From Prunella strophiata (lineage: Eukaryota; Chordata; Aves; Passeriformes; Prunellidae): DNA of 64,000 bases. Position numbers and translations under genes: made by a program. The stretch's first letter is position 1; each line of letters opens with the position of its first letter. The notes below the pieces were generated by a model, which was not told the DNA's origin, ran no database searches, and saw only the letters and a program-made list of their open reading frames with translations. Below, one piece after another: positions 1 to 9,832 of this stretch. The stretch spans positions 52,271,626 through 52,335,625 of the forward strand of contig JAZBQD010000014.1 of assembly GCA_036583965.1 (NCBI GenBank). Reading direction: 5' to 3'.

Positions 1-207
1 AGTTTTCAAATACATAAAGGGTTTTTGTGAAGAGAAAAGAACAACCTACCTGCTTTAACATCCTTGTTAACCTAAGGGGAAAAGTGTTTCATCTGCAGTA
101 AGGAAGATTCAGATGGGATATTAGGATTACAATAACAGTTAAGAGGTAGACAGATGGCTTGTAAAATGCTCAAACCTCCACCAATGCAGATTTTTAGGAG
201 AACAGAG

Positions 208-660
208 AACCACAGAATTATGGAATACTTTGGGTTGGAAGGCACCTTGTAAAACTCATCTAGTCCAATTCCTTGTAAAGAGCAGGGACATCTACAACTA
301 GATCAGGTTGCTGAGAACCAGCAACCAGCCTGACCTTGAGTATTTCCAGTGATGGAGCATTGGCCACCTCTCTGGGTAGCCTGTACCAGTGTATCACCTC
401 CCTCATTGTAAGAAATTCCCTTTTATCTACTCTAAACCAACCCTCTTTTAGTTTAAAATCCTTACCTCTTGTCCTACAGTAACAAGCCCAGTTAAAATGT
501 TTCTCCCTGCCTTTCTTAGAGGCCTCCAGATACTGGAAGGCTGCAATAAGGTGACCCTGGAGCCATCTACTTCTCCAGGCTGAACACCTCCAACTTTCTC
601 AGCCTTTCCTAATGGGAAAGGGGCTCCAGCCCTCTGATCAATGCCATGCTCCTCTCCTTT
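208..660 (-). repeat. CR1 LINE fragment (3' end), reverse orientation
   Basis: Read on the minus strand this matches the terminal part of an avian CR1 non-LTR retrotransposon. The plus strand begins with the inverted tail (CACAGAATTATGGAATACTT, then GGTTGGAAGGCACC). It continues through the familiar inverted 3' region: 'ccagtgatggagcattggccacctctctgggtagcctgtacc' near 345-390, then 'cctcttgtcc' near 465 and 'tctccaggctgaac' near 570. The copy is diverged and 5'-truncated, as is usual for CR1. Homology fades after about 660. No coding capacity remains; the open frame on this strand is incidental. The family call is from recognition of the consensus, so the subfamily is unassigned. Confidence 0.88.
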
Positions 661-1186
661 AACAAACAAGTTAAAATTTACCAGTAGGTGTATGTGATAC
701 TGTTCTAAATCAGGGCTATGGTCCAAATACCTCAGAGGTCCCTTTCCAGCTGCCTGGGTCTGTGAACCCCCACATGTGAGGTCACACAGCAGATGTGGTC
801 CCAGGAGAAAAACCCCAAGTTGCAGAAGGCCTTCTGCATCCAGTGGTGACTTGTGTGACAAGTCTTGGGAGGAGGCACCACTCTGGATGAGGAGCTTTCT
901 CGAAGGAAAGGAGCATTCAGAACTATCAAAAAGGTGACCAAAATCCTGATTTGCCTGTGCCACTGTGAAGGACAGTTCCTTAGTTGATGTGATGTGACTG
1001 AATTTTGTTCCAGCTCTCACAAATTTTATACCAGGCTTTGCTATCTGCCTTCTCAGAGGAGCACAGTTTATGCAAGAATTACTAGAATGAAATATAGCTG
1101 CAGCCTCAACTATTAATCACTTTGGAAATGAAACCCCAGGCTTTCTTGCACTGCATACAGGAAAGGAGTACAGGCACAGACTTGAT

Positions 1187-1218
1187 GCATATACATGTAT
1201 ATATATACACACACACAT
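1187..1218. repeat. Alternating TA / CA simple repeat
   Basis: A short alternating purine-pyrimidine tract made of ATACATGTATATATATA followed by a run of CA dinucleotides. It is a small microsatellite with Z-DNA or cruciform potential and no associated gene. Confidence 0.85.
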
Positions 1219-3053
1219 AAAACAGATGCATTGGAAAACAGAGCATCTGTGTTTTGTATTTGCAGAAACCTATACAAACCCTCACAATTCACTTCAGATT
1301 GCATGAGTTCCAGTTATGTGATGTGCCTGTGACAAACACAGGGTTTATTACATACATCCTGAGTTATTGTCCACAAGAAAATAACTTAATCTTCTAATAA
1401 ATTAAAACATGAAAAAACCCAGGCATTTTTAAGACCGATGAAAAGAGGACACTGAGATTTTGCAACATCCTGATGAACTAGAGCTGTTTACTGCAGACAA
1501 AAGACAGCAACTGCACTTTGGCTAGTTCTTTGTTGCATCTCTCTGAGGACAAACACCAATTTATTCTGGCCTGAGTCCAAGTGAACCAATCATTTTCATC
1601 AAGAACATTTTTAGATACTCTGAGAGAATGGCAAAGGCACTCCAAATGTGATTAATGGCAATGGGAGATCACACCAAAGGTTAATGCTTTTTCAGCTGTT
1701 TGCCACTGTTCTCAAACCAGAGATTTGGATGCATACTGGCCACCTATTTCACCTACTCATGCAGGGCAGTTTTCATATGGCAGATGAAGATTGCACTGGA
1801 GTTCTGGTAGGCAAATGTAACTGAGATGTGCAGAGTAATTGAAAGTTTATTAGTCCATCCACGCTGTTATCTAACCAAAATCCATCGAGTTGGATATCCC
1901 AGGCCTCAGTACAAACCTCATGATTTATGCATGCCAAAAGCTGCTTTCAAATACATTCATCCTTTTACCATCTCCCATGAGCATCAAAACATCCAGTATG
2001 TCTAGCAGGATGCCATGTATTTATTTTCCATGCTGCTCATGAGGAAAAGCTGCTTTAGCAAACCTACATGGGGTGGCAAGCAGTGTTAAGGAACAGAAGT
2101 TTCCCGCTCATTACCCCATTCCATCTCCTCCCTTTGGCAGAAGCAGGTAAGATGTGATTTTTCTACCAATTTCATTGACATGAAAATAACCACTCTTAGA
2201 ATCCGGGCTAATGAGCTAGAAATGTACAAGAACAAAAAAATTGCTCAACACCTTTAAGTGTGGACACTGAAATGCAGCTATTTGACATGCTGAGCTACAA
2301 CAATGGCACATGATTTATTGATTAGTTGCCATTACATGAGGGAAGCTCGACTAGTCATATAAAATACACATATTATCTTGGAAATCTTCCTTTGAATGGA
2401 AAAGGTAAAATACAGCTTCTGTTGTAGTAGTCAATACTTTAATTTTCCTTCTTAACTGAAGTGTCATTTGATGAATTCTGAAAGGTCTAAATATTTTAAA
2501 ATTACAAATGCTGCTTTAATGCTGTTGTACCATCTTAAACTCCAATTATTTCAGCTGCATTCTAAACTACTATAGTTCAGGCACACTTCAGTAGTATAAA
2601 CATAAATTTTCTGCAATATATGTTTGGAAAATACTAATCAGGCAGTATTTGAGGTTACTGATGTAAAGATGCATTATTTCCAGCACAGAAGAGGTAAATT
2701 GGATTTTCCAATTTTTAACAGAACACTGTAATCATGAACTCTTATTTGTAATTGTCTTCCCATAGCCTACATCCCCATAATAAAATGAGTTCAAATATTA
2801 ATAGATAATGATATAATTTTTATAAAAATAATGATTTTTTTTCTACAATATAAATATATTTATAGAAGCATGCATGGCAGATAGCTGATCCCAACCAGCT
2901 AGGAATTACCTATTCCTTCAACCAGCTGAGGAATTACCAATACCACCAAGTGTAAGTATATTGGCTGTGGTTAAAATGAATGGCAGAGCAATGGATTCAG
3001 TGTTTTGCTAGGCAGCTGCCTTAATCAAAGTTGGACATGCTGGTTTGTCTGGT

Positions 3054-3090
3054 TTATATATATACAGATGTGTGTGTATGTGTGTTTGTG
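3054..3090. repeat. TA then TG simple repeat
   Basis: A TATATATATA run passes into an imperfect TG-rich tract (GTGTGTGTATGTGTGTTTGTG). It is an ordinary imperfect dinucleotide microsatellite in AT-rich sequence. Confidence 0.85.
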
Positions 3091-3874
3091 AAGGGCTTGT
3101 TTAAACAACAAAAGAAGGGAAGAAAGGGCAGGGCCAAATATTTGTTGTCAATATTTTATATTAGCTTTCATTTTACCTACATTTTGAAACACCACTAAAC
3201 TTCCTGATGAAAATTCTTAGAAATTTTCATTCTTATAATTATTTTTAATTAAATGTCTTAAAAAATTCAAGATAGCTCCAAAAAATGCAAGCATTGCCTA
3301 TATGAACCTCTTCATTAACCAAGGATCTCTTAACCAGGTTCACACACAGCCAGGTGCAACTGGGACAATGTCAGAACATCAAGTCTTGGCTGTGAGGGCT
3401 GCTACTTGTAATAGTTATGCATATGCATATAGGTATTGCACACATCCATATAAGGCTTTCTCTGGATTCCACATGGAAACTGTATCCAGTGCCTGCTGCT
3501 TTTTTATCTCATACCTTTGTGCAGCAATTTATATCTGTAAAAAGCATATGTAAAACTAAACAAAAGAAAAAATTTGACTGGGTAGCATTTTGCACAGGGG
3601 TAAACAAATGTATCAAGTGATGGTTGGTTAAGAAATACCAAAACCCCCTTGCTCTGGGTGGATCAAACATTTTCTAGCATCAAAGGAAAAAAACGAAGGG
3701 AATCACACAGTTAACCTTAGATTATTTCATCCCTAAACATTTTTTTTCTGGATTGTTGGAAAATGGACACTGAGAAATCCATCAAGCAAAGAACAACCCC
3801 AGATGTTTACAAATTGATCTGCCATGTGAGCTTGGTGCAAAGGGCATGAAAATCAGGATGTGCACAGTGACATT

Positions 3875-3957
3875 TCACAAATCTAATAATAACACCTTAG
3901 ATTTATCTGGCATTTTTATACAGAAAAAGTAGATCCCAGGGTGATTTATGGACTGAA
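3875..3957 (+). repeat. Possible ancient MIR/L3-like fragment
   Basis: The segment runs 'aataataacacctta', then 'tttatctggcatttttatac', then 'gtagatcccagggtgattta'. This follows the order of a widespread amniote CORE-SINE/L3-type motif: AATAATA, a TATAGCGCTTTTCAT-like word, then AGATCTCAAAGCGCTTTA. Divergence is high and the fragment short, so the call is tentative. It may be the 5' half of the family seen more clearly near 24.8 kb. Confidence 0.4.
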
Positions 3958-4659
3958 AAAATATAAATATGTATATTTGGGTCATTTCAGCCACTGGCAG
4001 AAGATGATGCAGTGCCACTCTCCAAATGGAGAGTGAAAAATCCTTATAGATGCTTTGTTTATATCTTTGCCGTGAGACTAAACCTATTCAGCTAGTATCC
4101 TACTTCTTGTGCTTTTTGCTTTCCCATTATTGATAAAAAATTCTTATAAAGGATGGTGGCAGCAGGATTGCTAGGGCAGGCTGAATCTCAATGGTTGCCC
4201 AGTACAGCTGATGAATTGCTGCTTAAAGAATATTTTTTTCCCCTTTCTCCCCCCTCCCCACCCTTCAGAAGAGAGTTGAGACATGGGACATCCCCAAGCA
4301 GGATGTAAGGAGGTTGATCAGACATGTGGGCATGCAGACAATCAAAACTGTCTGCACACAGAAAGTGCAATTTCCAAAACTTTGCAAAGGATTTTATGTT
4401 CTTTTTTAGCTGTTTGGGTTGCTCCCAGGTTATCTCCATGACCACGGGGCAACATCCTTCCTTTCTAAAGACTGATAATCAATCATCTGACTGTTTATCT
4501 GCCCATCAGCCCCTCATAAAAATGTCAGAACACATTGGCTAGCTGCAAGCAAATGAATAAAAGAGGTAGAAACCTCAAAGATAATTAAGTTCCTAGGGAT
4601 TTGTGAGCATCAGCGACTAGAGACTCAAATTAGTGTTCCAGCAGAGAGAGATGAAGGAG

Positions 4660-4830
4660 GAGCTGGGCTGTTCGGGGCAGTGCTTGGCAGCAGCCGCGCT
4701 GCGCGGGCAGCACGCGGCGCTCCGGACCCGCAGCAGCGCCCGAGAGCGGAGATGCCACATCGGACATGAAACAGAAACGGGGGACGAGCTTATCGCAACG
4801 AGTGAGTCAGAGACGAAACCACAGGAAACC
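4660..4830. promoter_or_regulatory. Small CpG-rich patch (minor CpG island)
   Basis: About 170 bp are abruptly GC- and CpG-rich (for example GCCGCGCTGCGCGGGCAGCA near 4693 and 'cacgcggcgctccggacccg' just after), with roughly twenty CpGs, inside otherwise AT-rich sequence. CpG retention in a bird genome usually marks an unmethylated regulatory element. It lies about 3 kb upstream of the main island, so it could be an alternative first exon or promoter, or an enhancer. A 69-codon open frame (4633-4842, +) crosses it, but no family is recognised and low stop density is expected in GC-rich sequence. No TATA box or clear splice donor fixes a direction. Confidence 0.5.
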
Positions 4831-5429
4831 TGGCTTCATTAGCTCTGTTGATCGTAGAACAAGGTGTTTTTAATAATAACAGCTGAAAATTCGGCTCTTT
4901 TCTACAGGCATTGAAGGTCTCAGCAGTAGGAACGATATGGCTGCATCTTGGACAAAATTCAGAACCGACGGCACTGGGAAGAGAAGCAGGCAGGGAAGAG
5001 GCACAGGTGTCACCTTCAGTATAAAAGAAAATAGCAAGCAGAAAAAAAATAAGAGGCAGAGAAAAAAATCGGGAAAATACATATGACAACAAATCGGTGA
5101 TAACAAAGAAAAGAGAGACAGACGGAATGCAGAGGAAGGAAATAAAGAGGAAATTGAAATCTGGACTAGAGTTCTATTCACACACAGCCCTGTCATCTGT
5201 GTCCTGATGCTGGAGAGGGAGGGAACAAAGCTTTCTGCCCTGAGCCACACCCTGTGCATGTGCATGACTGCAGTGAAGAGCCCCAGGAGTCTGGGAAGCT
5301 GTTAATCATTCAGTCCTTTACTTGTTGCTTTTCTCTAACCATCTCTGCATTTAGGATTTGATGGGACCTCTTTTCTTTTTTTTTTCTTTTTTGGTAGATG
5401 ATGCTAAGGGAGGGAACTAATCTTTCAGT
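4831..5429. other. Non-coding stretch between CpG patch and poly(A)-ended segment
   Basis: Purine-rich on the plus strand (many GAAAA, AGAGAGA and AAGAAAA runs at 4980-5160), with a TATAAAAG word at about 5019-5026. Scattered CpGs persist to about 5125, suggesting a weak tail of the upstream CpG patch. The minus-strand open frames of 100 and 131 codons here are pyrimidine-biased (leucine, phenylalanine, serine rich) and look incidental. Confidence 0.5.
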
Positions 5430-5973
5430 TACAAATAGCAGGTTTTGATGTGCAGCTGTTTGTCTGGGCTCACTGGAGAATATCTCCCTGTATCACTTCT
5501 CCATGGGTCAGAAGGATGGTGTGCTGGTTCCAAGACAAGGAAGTGCAGAAGACCATCTTGTGAATACTTTTTCACCTTTGCAAGTGGGCCAAGTGCCAAA
5601 TTCAGCATGGAATTCAGAGTGCTGTGGTGCACATTTGTGTCCCAGCTGGCAGAAGCACGGGCCAATATGCCACACTGCTGCTTTAGCACATCCAAATGTG
5701 CCTGGCAGAACAGCAACTTATGGAGGGCTAGCAGAGAAGACAGCTATCCTGGGGTGGGATGCTGTGTGGCCACCTCAAGATCTAGATCAGCTTCATAATC
5801 CTGGTCACACTGGGCAAGGTCAAGTGCACAGCAAGGGATTGTTATGGACTGGATGAGGATTCAGCACAGCTTCACTTCACCAGCTCTTCTTTTGAATTAA
5901 ATAAACTGTTGCCATTGCTCTGGCTCTGCAAATGTCCACAGGCAGGCTTCTAAAAAAAAAAAAAAAAAAAAAA
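5430..5973 (+). other. Poly(A)-terminated segment, possible retrocopy or retroposon
   Basis: A 22-base poly(A) run occupies 5952-5973. An AATAAA word occurs at 5899-5904, about 50 bases upstream, which is slightly farther than usual for a real cleavage site. The preceding 450 bases are moderately GC-rich and remain open for 117 codons in two overlapping plus-strand frames. I do not recognise either peptide. The left boundary is unclear and no target-site duplication could be confirmed by eye. Alternatives are a degenerate LTR fragment or ordinary unique sequence beside a microsatellite-like A run. Confidence 0.3.
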
Positions 5974-7599
5974 TTGTCATGAGGCCAGAGCAGCAGGAGC
6001 TGAACAGGAGCTGGAGGAAACTATTCCAGCCAGAGGAAGCTGTGTAGTCATCTGGGAGGGGGGCAAGGCTTAGATTTAACCCGGGTACAGGCACCTTGAG
6101 ACAGCAAAAGCATGGCAAGTACAGTCCTGGTCAGTGGTCATCAGATGGAGCAGATGCAGGCTGCTCCCCAGAGTAGAGAGAGCAGATCATTAGGTTTGGA
6201 ACAGGCAGGGTAGGGGGATGAGTGACAGAGACCCCAACAAAAGGCCCTGGGGCAGAGTATGATAGAAGGCAGAGATTCACAGCCCAGGGCACAAAGAGAG
6301 CTGCCAGGCTGGTAATTCCAGGGCATTCTGCCAAAACTTAGGGTACAACCTGGCCAGAAGCCCAGATGTTGAGAAAGCAGCCTGGAAAGTCAGGTGTTAC
6401 CAAGCCCATTAGCAGCCTGTGAGTCTCTCCTTACTGGATTCCTCACAAGGATTGCAGGACGTGACTAACTCAATTTTCCTAGGGAAGTCCCATCTCTCTC
6501 TTCAGATTCCCTTTCTCCTTTCCAGTAAGTGAAGAGGTACAGAAGGGGAATCCAGACCTTCTGAAACACGAGTTATGCCAGAGCTGTTCTTTCTTATCTT
6601 GCAGTGACTAAGCCAGGTCAGGTGAAGAGCAGGAAGGAAGCCAATAAACAAGGACAAGGGCCTTCTGGTGGAGGTTAGCACAATAACTGGGCCAGGCTGG
6701 CAAAATTCACCCAGCCCAGTCTGCCTCCCCTGTGCAATCCCAAAGGGAAAACCCCACAAAACTCTATATTATGTTTGAATGGTCCCAACCCACTGTTAAG
6801 TCTGCAGTGGCACTTTTCACAGACAGGGTCTGAAAGGCACTTTTAAAACATCTCTGCAAAAAGTATAACTTTATTATTGCCCAGATTTTTGGAGCTGATT
6901 TTTATTTATTTTGTATTTGTTGCTGTTTTGAGATGCAAAGGTAACTTTTCAGCAACTTCCTGTTTGGGAAGCACGACGTTTAGACTGGCTGCCTCGTGGT
7001 GTTTTAGTCGGGAGCACAACGCACGCAGCATTTAATGAAGCTGCTCTCAAAGTGCCAAGAGCAGTTAATTAATTACTCCTTGAAACATTGCTGGTCCACA
7101 TTTCTCTGATGGAAAGTTACAAAGTATAAACATCCTGACCAAAGCTTACCTGAGCCATTATCCTAAAACATCCCTCCTTTTTAATAGATTGTCCCTACAT
7201 TAGCTATAGTTGAGACAAATGTAACATCTGAACGTGGAGGTGACGATGCTGTAGCACAGTGATGCCGAGTTCACAACAGGTGGGAAGTGAGCTCTGCAAT
7301 AACTCTGTTGATCTGCTCATGGGGGAGGGCATGAAAAATTTGCACACAGGCTTTTTAGTAGAGTGCTTGAGCAGAGAGACAACCTGCAGAAATTGTGACT
7401 GCAGAAGATTTACCTAACAGAGATAAACCCTAGAGTACTTCAAGTTCAGTAAAAGTGATGCCAGTGACATATTCTGGGCCCCTCATCGACAAGGGAGGAA
7501 GGGAGGAAACGTCTGGCTGCTCAGAGACTCTGCTCAGGGGGTAAGGGGTAGGAATTCCAATGTTCCTTCATGCTCGGGAGCGTCCCCTGAGCACCACCG
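5974..7599. other. Proximal upstream region of the main CpG island, no gene seen
   Basis: From 5974 to about 6760 the sequence is GC-moderate and purine-rich without recognisable repeats or exons. The interval 6760-7500 is more AT-rich. A block at about 6950-7090 keeps several CpGs (CACGACGTTTAG, TCGGGAGCACAACGCACGC) followed by TTAATTAATTACTCC, which could be an upstream regulatory element. No TATA box or open frame of interest is seen. Confidence 0.5.
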
Positions 7600-8029
7600 G
7601 GACACGACAGGTCCCCCAAGGCTGTTGGGTGCAGAACAGCAGGTAGAGACCCCTGTCCCCCCTCTGGGGAGCGCCGCGGCGGCCAAGCGCCGACCCCGGC
7701 CGCGGGCAGCGGCTGCCCGGGGGCAGTTCCCGGCAGTCCCGCCGCTCACCCCAGGGGCGGCCGGAGCTCGGTGCCCCCAGCGCTGGAGCCGCAGCTCCCG
7801 GCCCGGCCCCGGTGCCCCGGCGGGGCTCGGAGCGCCCCCGGTTCTCCGGGAGCACTCGGCCCCGCTTCGCCGAGCTGGCTCTGCCTGGCTGCCGGGCAAA
7901 ACAAAGCGGAGACAGGGAAGGGAAAACGGGGAGAAAGTACTGCTCCTGCCGCCTCCCAGCCTTCTGCCCGGATCTCCCTGCATGAGACAGCGCTGCAAGC
8001 GGATCCTGACCGGGGGCAGGGGGTGGAGA

Positions 8030-8092
8030 GAGGAGGAGGAGGACGGACAGAGGGAGGGAGGGAGAAAGGGAGGGAGGGAAGGAGGGACGAAC
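8030..8092 (+). other. Purine-rich G-quadruplex-capable tract in the promoter
   Basis: An almost pure GA tract on the plus strand contains successive GGG runs separated by single A or AGAAA (for example GAGGGAGGGAGGGAGAAAGG followed by GAGGGAGGGAAGGAGGG). This exceeds the four-run requirement for an intramolecular G-quadruplex with very short loops. It lies inside the CpG island, about 330 bases upstream of the short ORF at 8421. Whether it is transcribed or purely promoter DNA is unknown. Confidence 0.75.
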
Positions 8093-8420
8093 GGGAGCCT
8101 CTCTCCTTCCCTGGGCTGTTTTTTTCAGTTTCCTGTCTCGCATTGTGCTCACAGCGGATATGTGCTGCGCCTACAGGTGTGTCCCCTCCTCGCAGCTTTT
8201 CCCCGGCTCCCAAGCGTAGGCTCTGGCTGTCGGGGGGCGGCGGCGGATCGTGACCGCCATGTGATGATTATTTCTCTTGGGGCGGTTTCTCTCTCCTCTC
8301 GCTCTCTGCCTCCCCCTCCCTCGCTCCCCGCCGCTCTCGTCCTTCCTCTCGGAGGTGGCCGCAGCCGCTGCCGCCTTCGCGCTGACTCCGGCTGCGGCGG
8401 CGGCGGGGCCCGCCGGGAGC

Positions 8421-8447
8421 ATGGGCGGCCGCCGGGGGCTGCCGTAG
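8421..8447 (+). promoter_or_regulatory. Candidate upstream ORF (8 codons plus stop)
   Basis: An ATG with A at -3 and G at +4 (strong initiation context) opens a frame encoding MGGRRGLP and ends at TAG, about 116 bases before the splice donor after 8563. If the first exon includes it, the mRNA would carry a short strong uORF that could dampen translation of the main frame. Dependence on the true transcription start makes this inference only. Confidence 0.4.
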
Positions 8448-8554
8448 CGCCTCCGTGCAGCCCACCGCCACCCAGCCCGGGCTGCCGGGGCCGCCGCTCG
8501 GCTCGGGCGGCTCGGCCGGTCCGTGCCCGCGGGCTGCCCCGCCGGCGCCTGCAC

Positions 8555-8572
8555 CTGTTGAAGGTAACGCAG
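8555..8572 (+). other. Candidate 5' splice site (exon end 8563)
   Basis: The sequence GTTGAAG|GTAACGCAG matches the vertebrate donor pattern (AAG|GTAA). It closes a highly GC-rich block that has the texture of a 5'UTR exon. This is the best exon-1 donor in the island. A second donor lies 162 bases downstream and may be alternative. Confidence 0.5.
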
Positions 8573-8658
8573 CCCCAGCGCTGCCGCCGCGCCGCGGGAT
8601 GGGGCCGGGGGGAGCGGGGAAGGCGGATTCCTCGGCGACTTCCCTCTGTCTCCCCCAG

Positions 8659-8725
8659 CTCGGGAGCTGCTGAGTTGTGGGTAGAGCTGCTTCTCTCCTC
8701 CTCGGCTGCGGGGCCAGGGCCGGGG
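8659..8725 (+). other. Candidate small alternative 5' exon
   Basis: A long pyrimidine tract (TTCCCTCTGTCTCCCCCAG, ending at 8658) is followed by 67 bases and then GGG|GTAAGC. Together they could define a small noncoding exon. The intron from 8564 to 8658 would be only 95 bases, short but within the vertebrate range. Alternatively the second donor belongs to an alternative, longer first exon. No in-frame ATG is offered by this segment. Confidence 0.35.
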
Positions 8726-9788
8726 GTAAGCGGCGAGGGCCTGGGGGCGGATGGGGCTTCCTACCGCGCTGCCCGTGACCAGATGGTTTTGGTTAAGGGG
8801 CTCCCGGGCGGCGGCTCTGGACTCGGAGCGCCTTTCTCAGCCGCCGTGCAGGGCGGGGAGGTGGGGGAGGCGCGGGGAATCGGCTCCTCCCGACCGGCAG
8901 CCGGGGTGCGCCGGTGTCCGGCGAGCTCCCTCCGCCCCGCTCGGTGGAGGCTGGCTGCTCTTCCTGGGAGTTTCGCAACCCCGAAGCGGCCGGGGTCAGC
9001 AGCCCCGCTGTCGCGGCTGGCACTGGCCCGGCGCCCACCCCGCGCTCCGCCTGCGCATCGCCGACTCGGGAACTCGTTTGGGATTTTCCTGCGAACGCAT
9101 TTTGTCTCTTTGCAGAGGCAGCTTTAAACTTTCTTTCCAAACTGTTAATTAGATACACTGTACTTTGCTCATGTTCCGTGGAGGCGAATGGGAGTGCGAG
9201 GCTGGGAAAGCGTGTGACTCAAAGCATAGTTATTCGGGAGGTGCAGAACATCTTTGCGTGCCTCGTTCAGATGGGCTGTACCTGTAATTTGTGACTTTGC
9301 CGTCTCCGGGACTTCATCGGTCTTGTTGACACCGGGAGGCAGAAGGGATCTTTAACACTTTGGGTCCTTTCGAGGTTAATCAGACACTCGGTTGAATATA
9401 CAAAGGAGGAAGTGTAAGTTTATCGCCTCTCTGAAATCTGATGGAAAATAACATTGCTTTTGTCCACAAGTTAAAACACTCTGGTCCCGTCCTTGTCGTG
9501 AGCTCGTCACCAAATGATAACTTGCTCGTGAGGGAACTTATGCTTTTGTAACGAAGGCTGTTACCTTGAATGTGATGATGAGCTTATTGAACACCAGAGG
9601 GAACTCTGAATAGGTAATTCATTCGAGGGAGATATATGCTTATTTTACTGTTTATGTTCTCATTACAATGGAATCTAGGAGGAAGCAAAGGTTGGTAAGT
9701 AATAGGCTGCTGGTATGTACCTAGGATTGGTTTCAGTTTTCTTAACAGTTTTTTTCAGAAGACATCAATTCTAAATTTGGGCTGAAAA

Positions 9789-9792
<4 letters not shown>

Positions 9793-9832
<40 letters not shown>
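9793..9832. repeat. Poly(T) run, 40 bases
   Basis: Forty consecutive T residues follow GAAAAAAGA. It may be the inverted poly(A) tail of a lost retroposon or a simple homopolymer. No retroposon body is recognisable on either side. Length should be treated cautiously because homopolymers are poorly resolved. Confidence 0.9.

Larger units (their letters stand above)
661..4659. other. Non-coding stretch upstream of the CpG-rich region
   Basis: About 4 kb of AT-rich, mostly unique sequence. Only short chance open frames are present and none has splice signals or recognisable composition. Two low-complexity tracts and one faint MIR-like fragment are listed separately. The blocks at about 1540-1720 and 2160-2400 contain closely spaced AT-rich homeodomain-like words and few repeats, so they might be conserved non-exonic elements. 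That is only an impression from texture. Nothing else is seen. Confidence 0.6.
7600..9095 (+). promoter_or_regulatory. Major CpG island, presumed promoter and 5' exon(s) of an unidentified gene
   Basis: About 1.5 kb are strongly GC-rich with CpG close to expectation, including GC-box-like GGGGCGG words (about 7755 and 8280) and GGCGGCGG runs near 8230 and 8395. The density rises sharply from AT-rich flanks, the hallmark of a constitutively unmethylated vertebrate promoter. Direction is inferred as plus from splice signals: AAG|GTAACG after 8563, a CCTCTGTCTCCCCCAG acceptor ending at 8658 and a GGG|GTAAGC donor after 8725. No comparable minus-strand set was noticed. There is no TATA box, consistent with a dispersed-start CpG promoter. 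A 500-codon frame spans the island, but its proline/arginine/glycine/alanine bias is what GC-rich noncoding DNA gives. I cannot name the gene; the 5'UTR is not conserved enough to recognise. Confidence 0.85.

Noticed and set aside
725..1020. Extension of the first CR1 fragment to about 1 kb
   Set aside because: Consensus resemblance stops near 660; the following sequence shows no further CR1 word order.
4869..5040. Possible exon after TTTTCTACAG at 4908 ending CACAG|GTGTCA near 5007
   Set aside because: The donor is weak, the flanking sequence is purine-rich, and no frame or neighbour supports it.
5974..6760. Degenerate endogenous retrovirus or LTR
   Set aside because: No paired LTRs, primer-binding site, polypurine tract next to TG...CA ends, or gag/pol motif could be seen.
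7625..9127. A 500-codon open frame through the CpG island
   Set aside because: GC-rich sequence has few stop codons. The peptide is Pro/Arg/Gly/Ala/Ser biased, all other frames are also long, no domain is recognisable, and good splice donors interrupt it.
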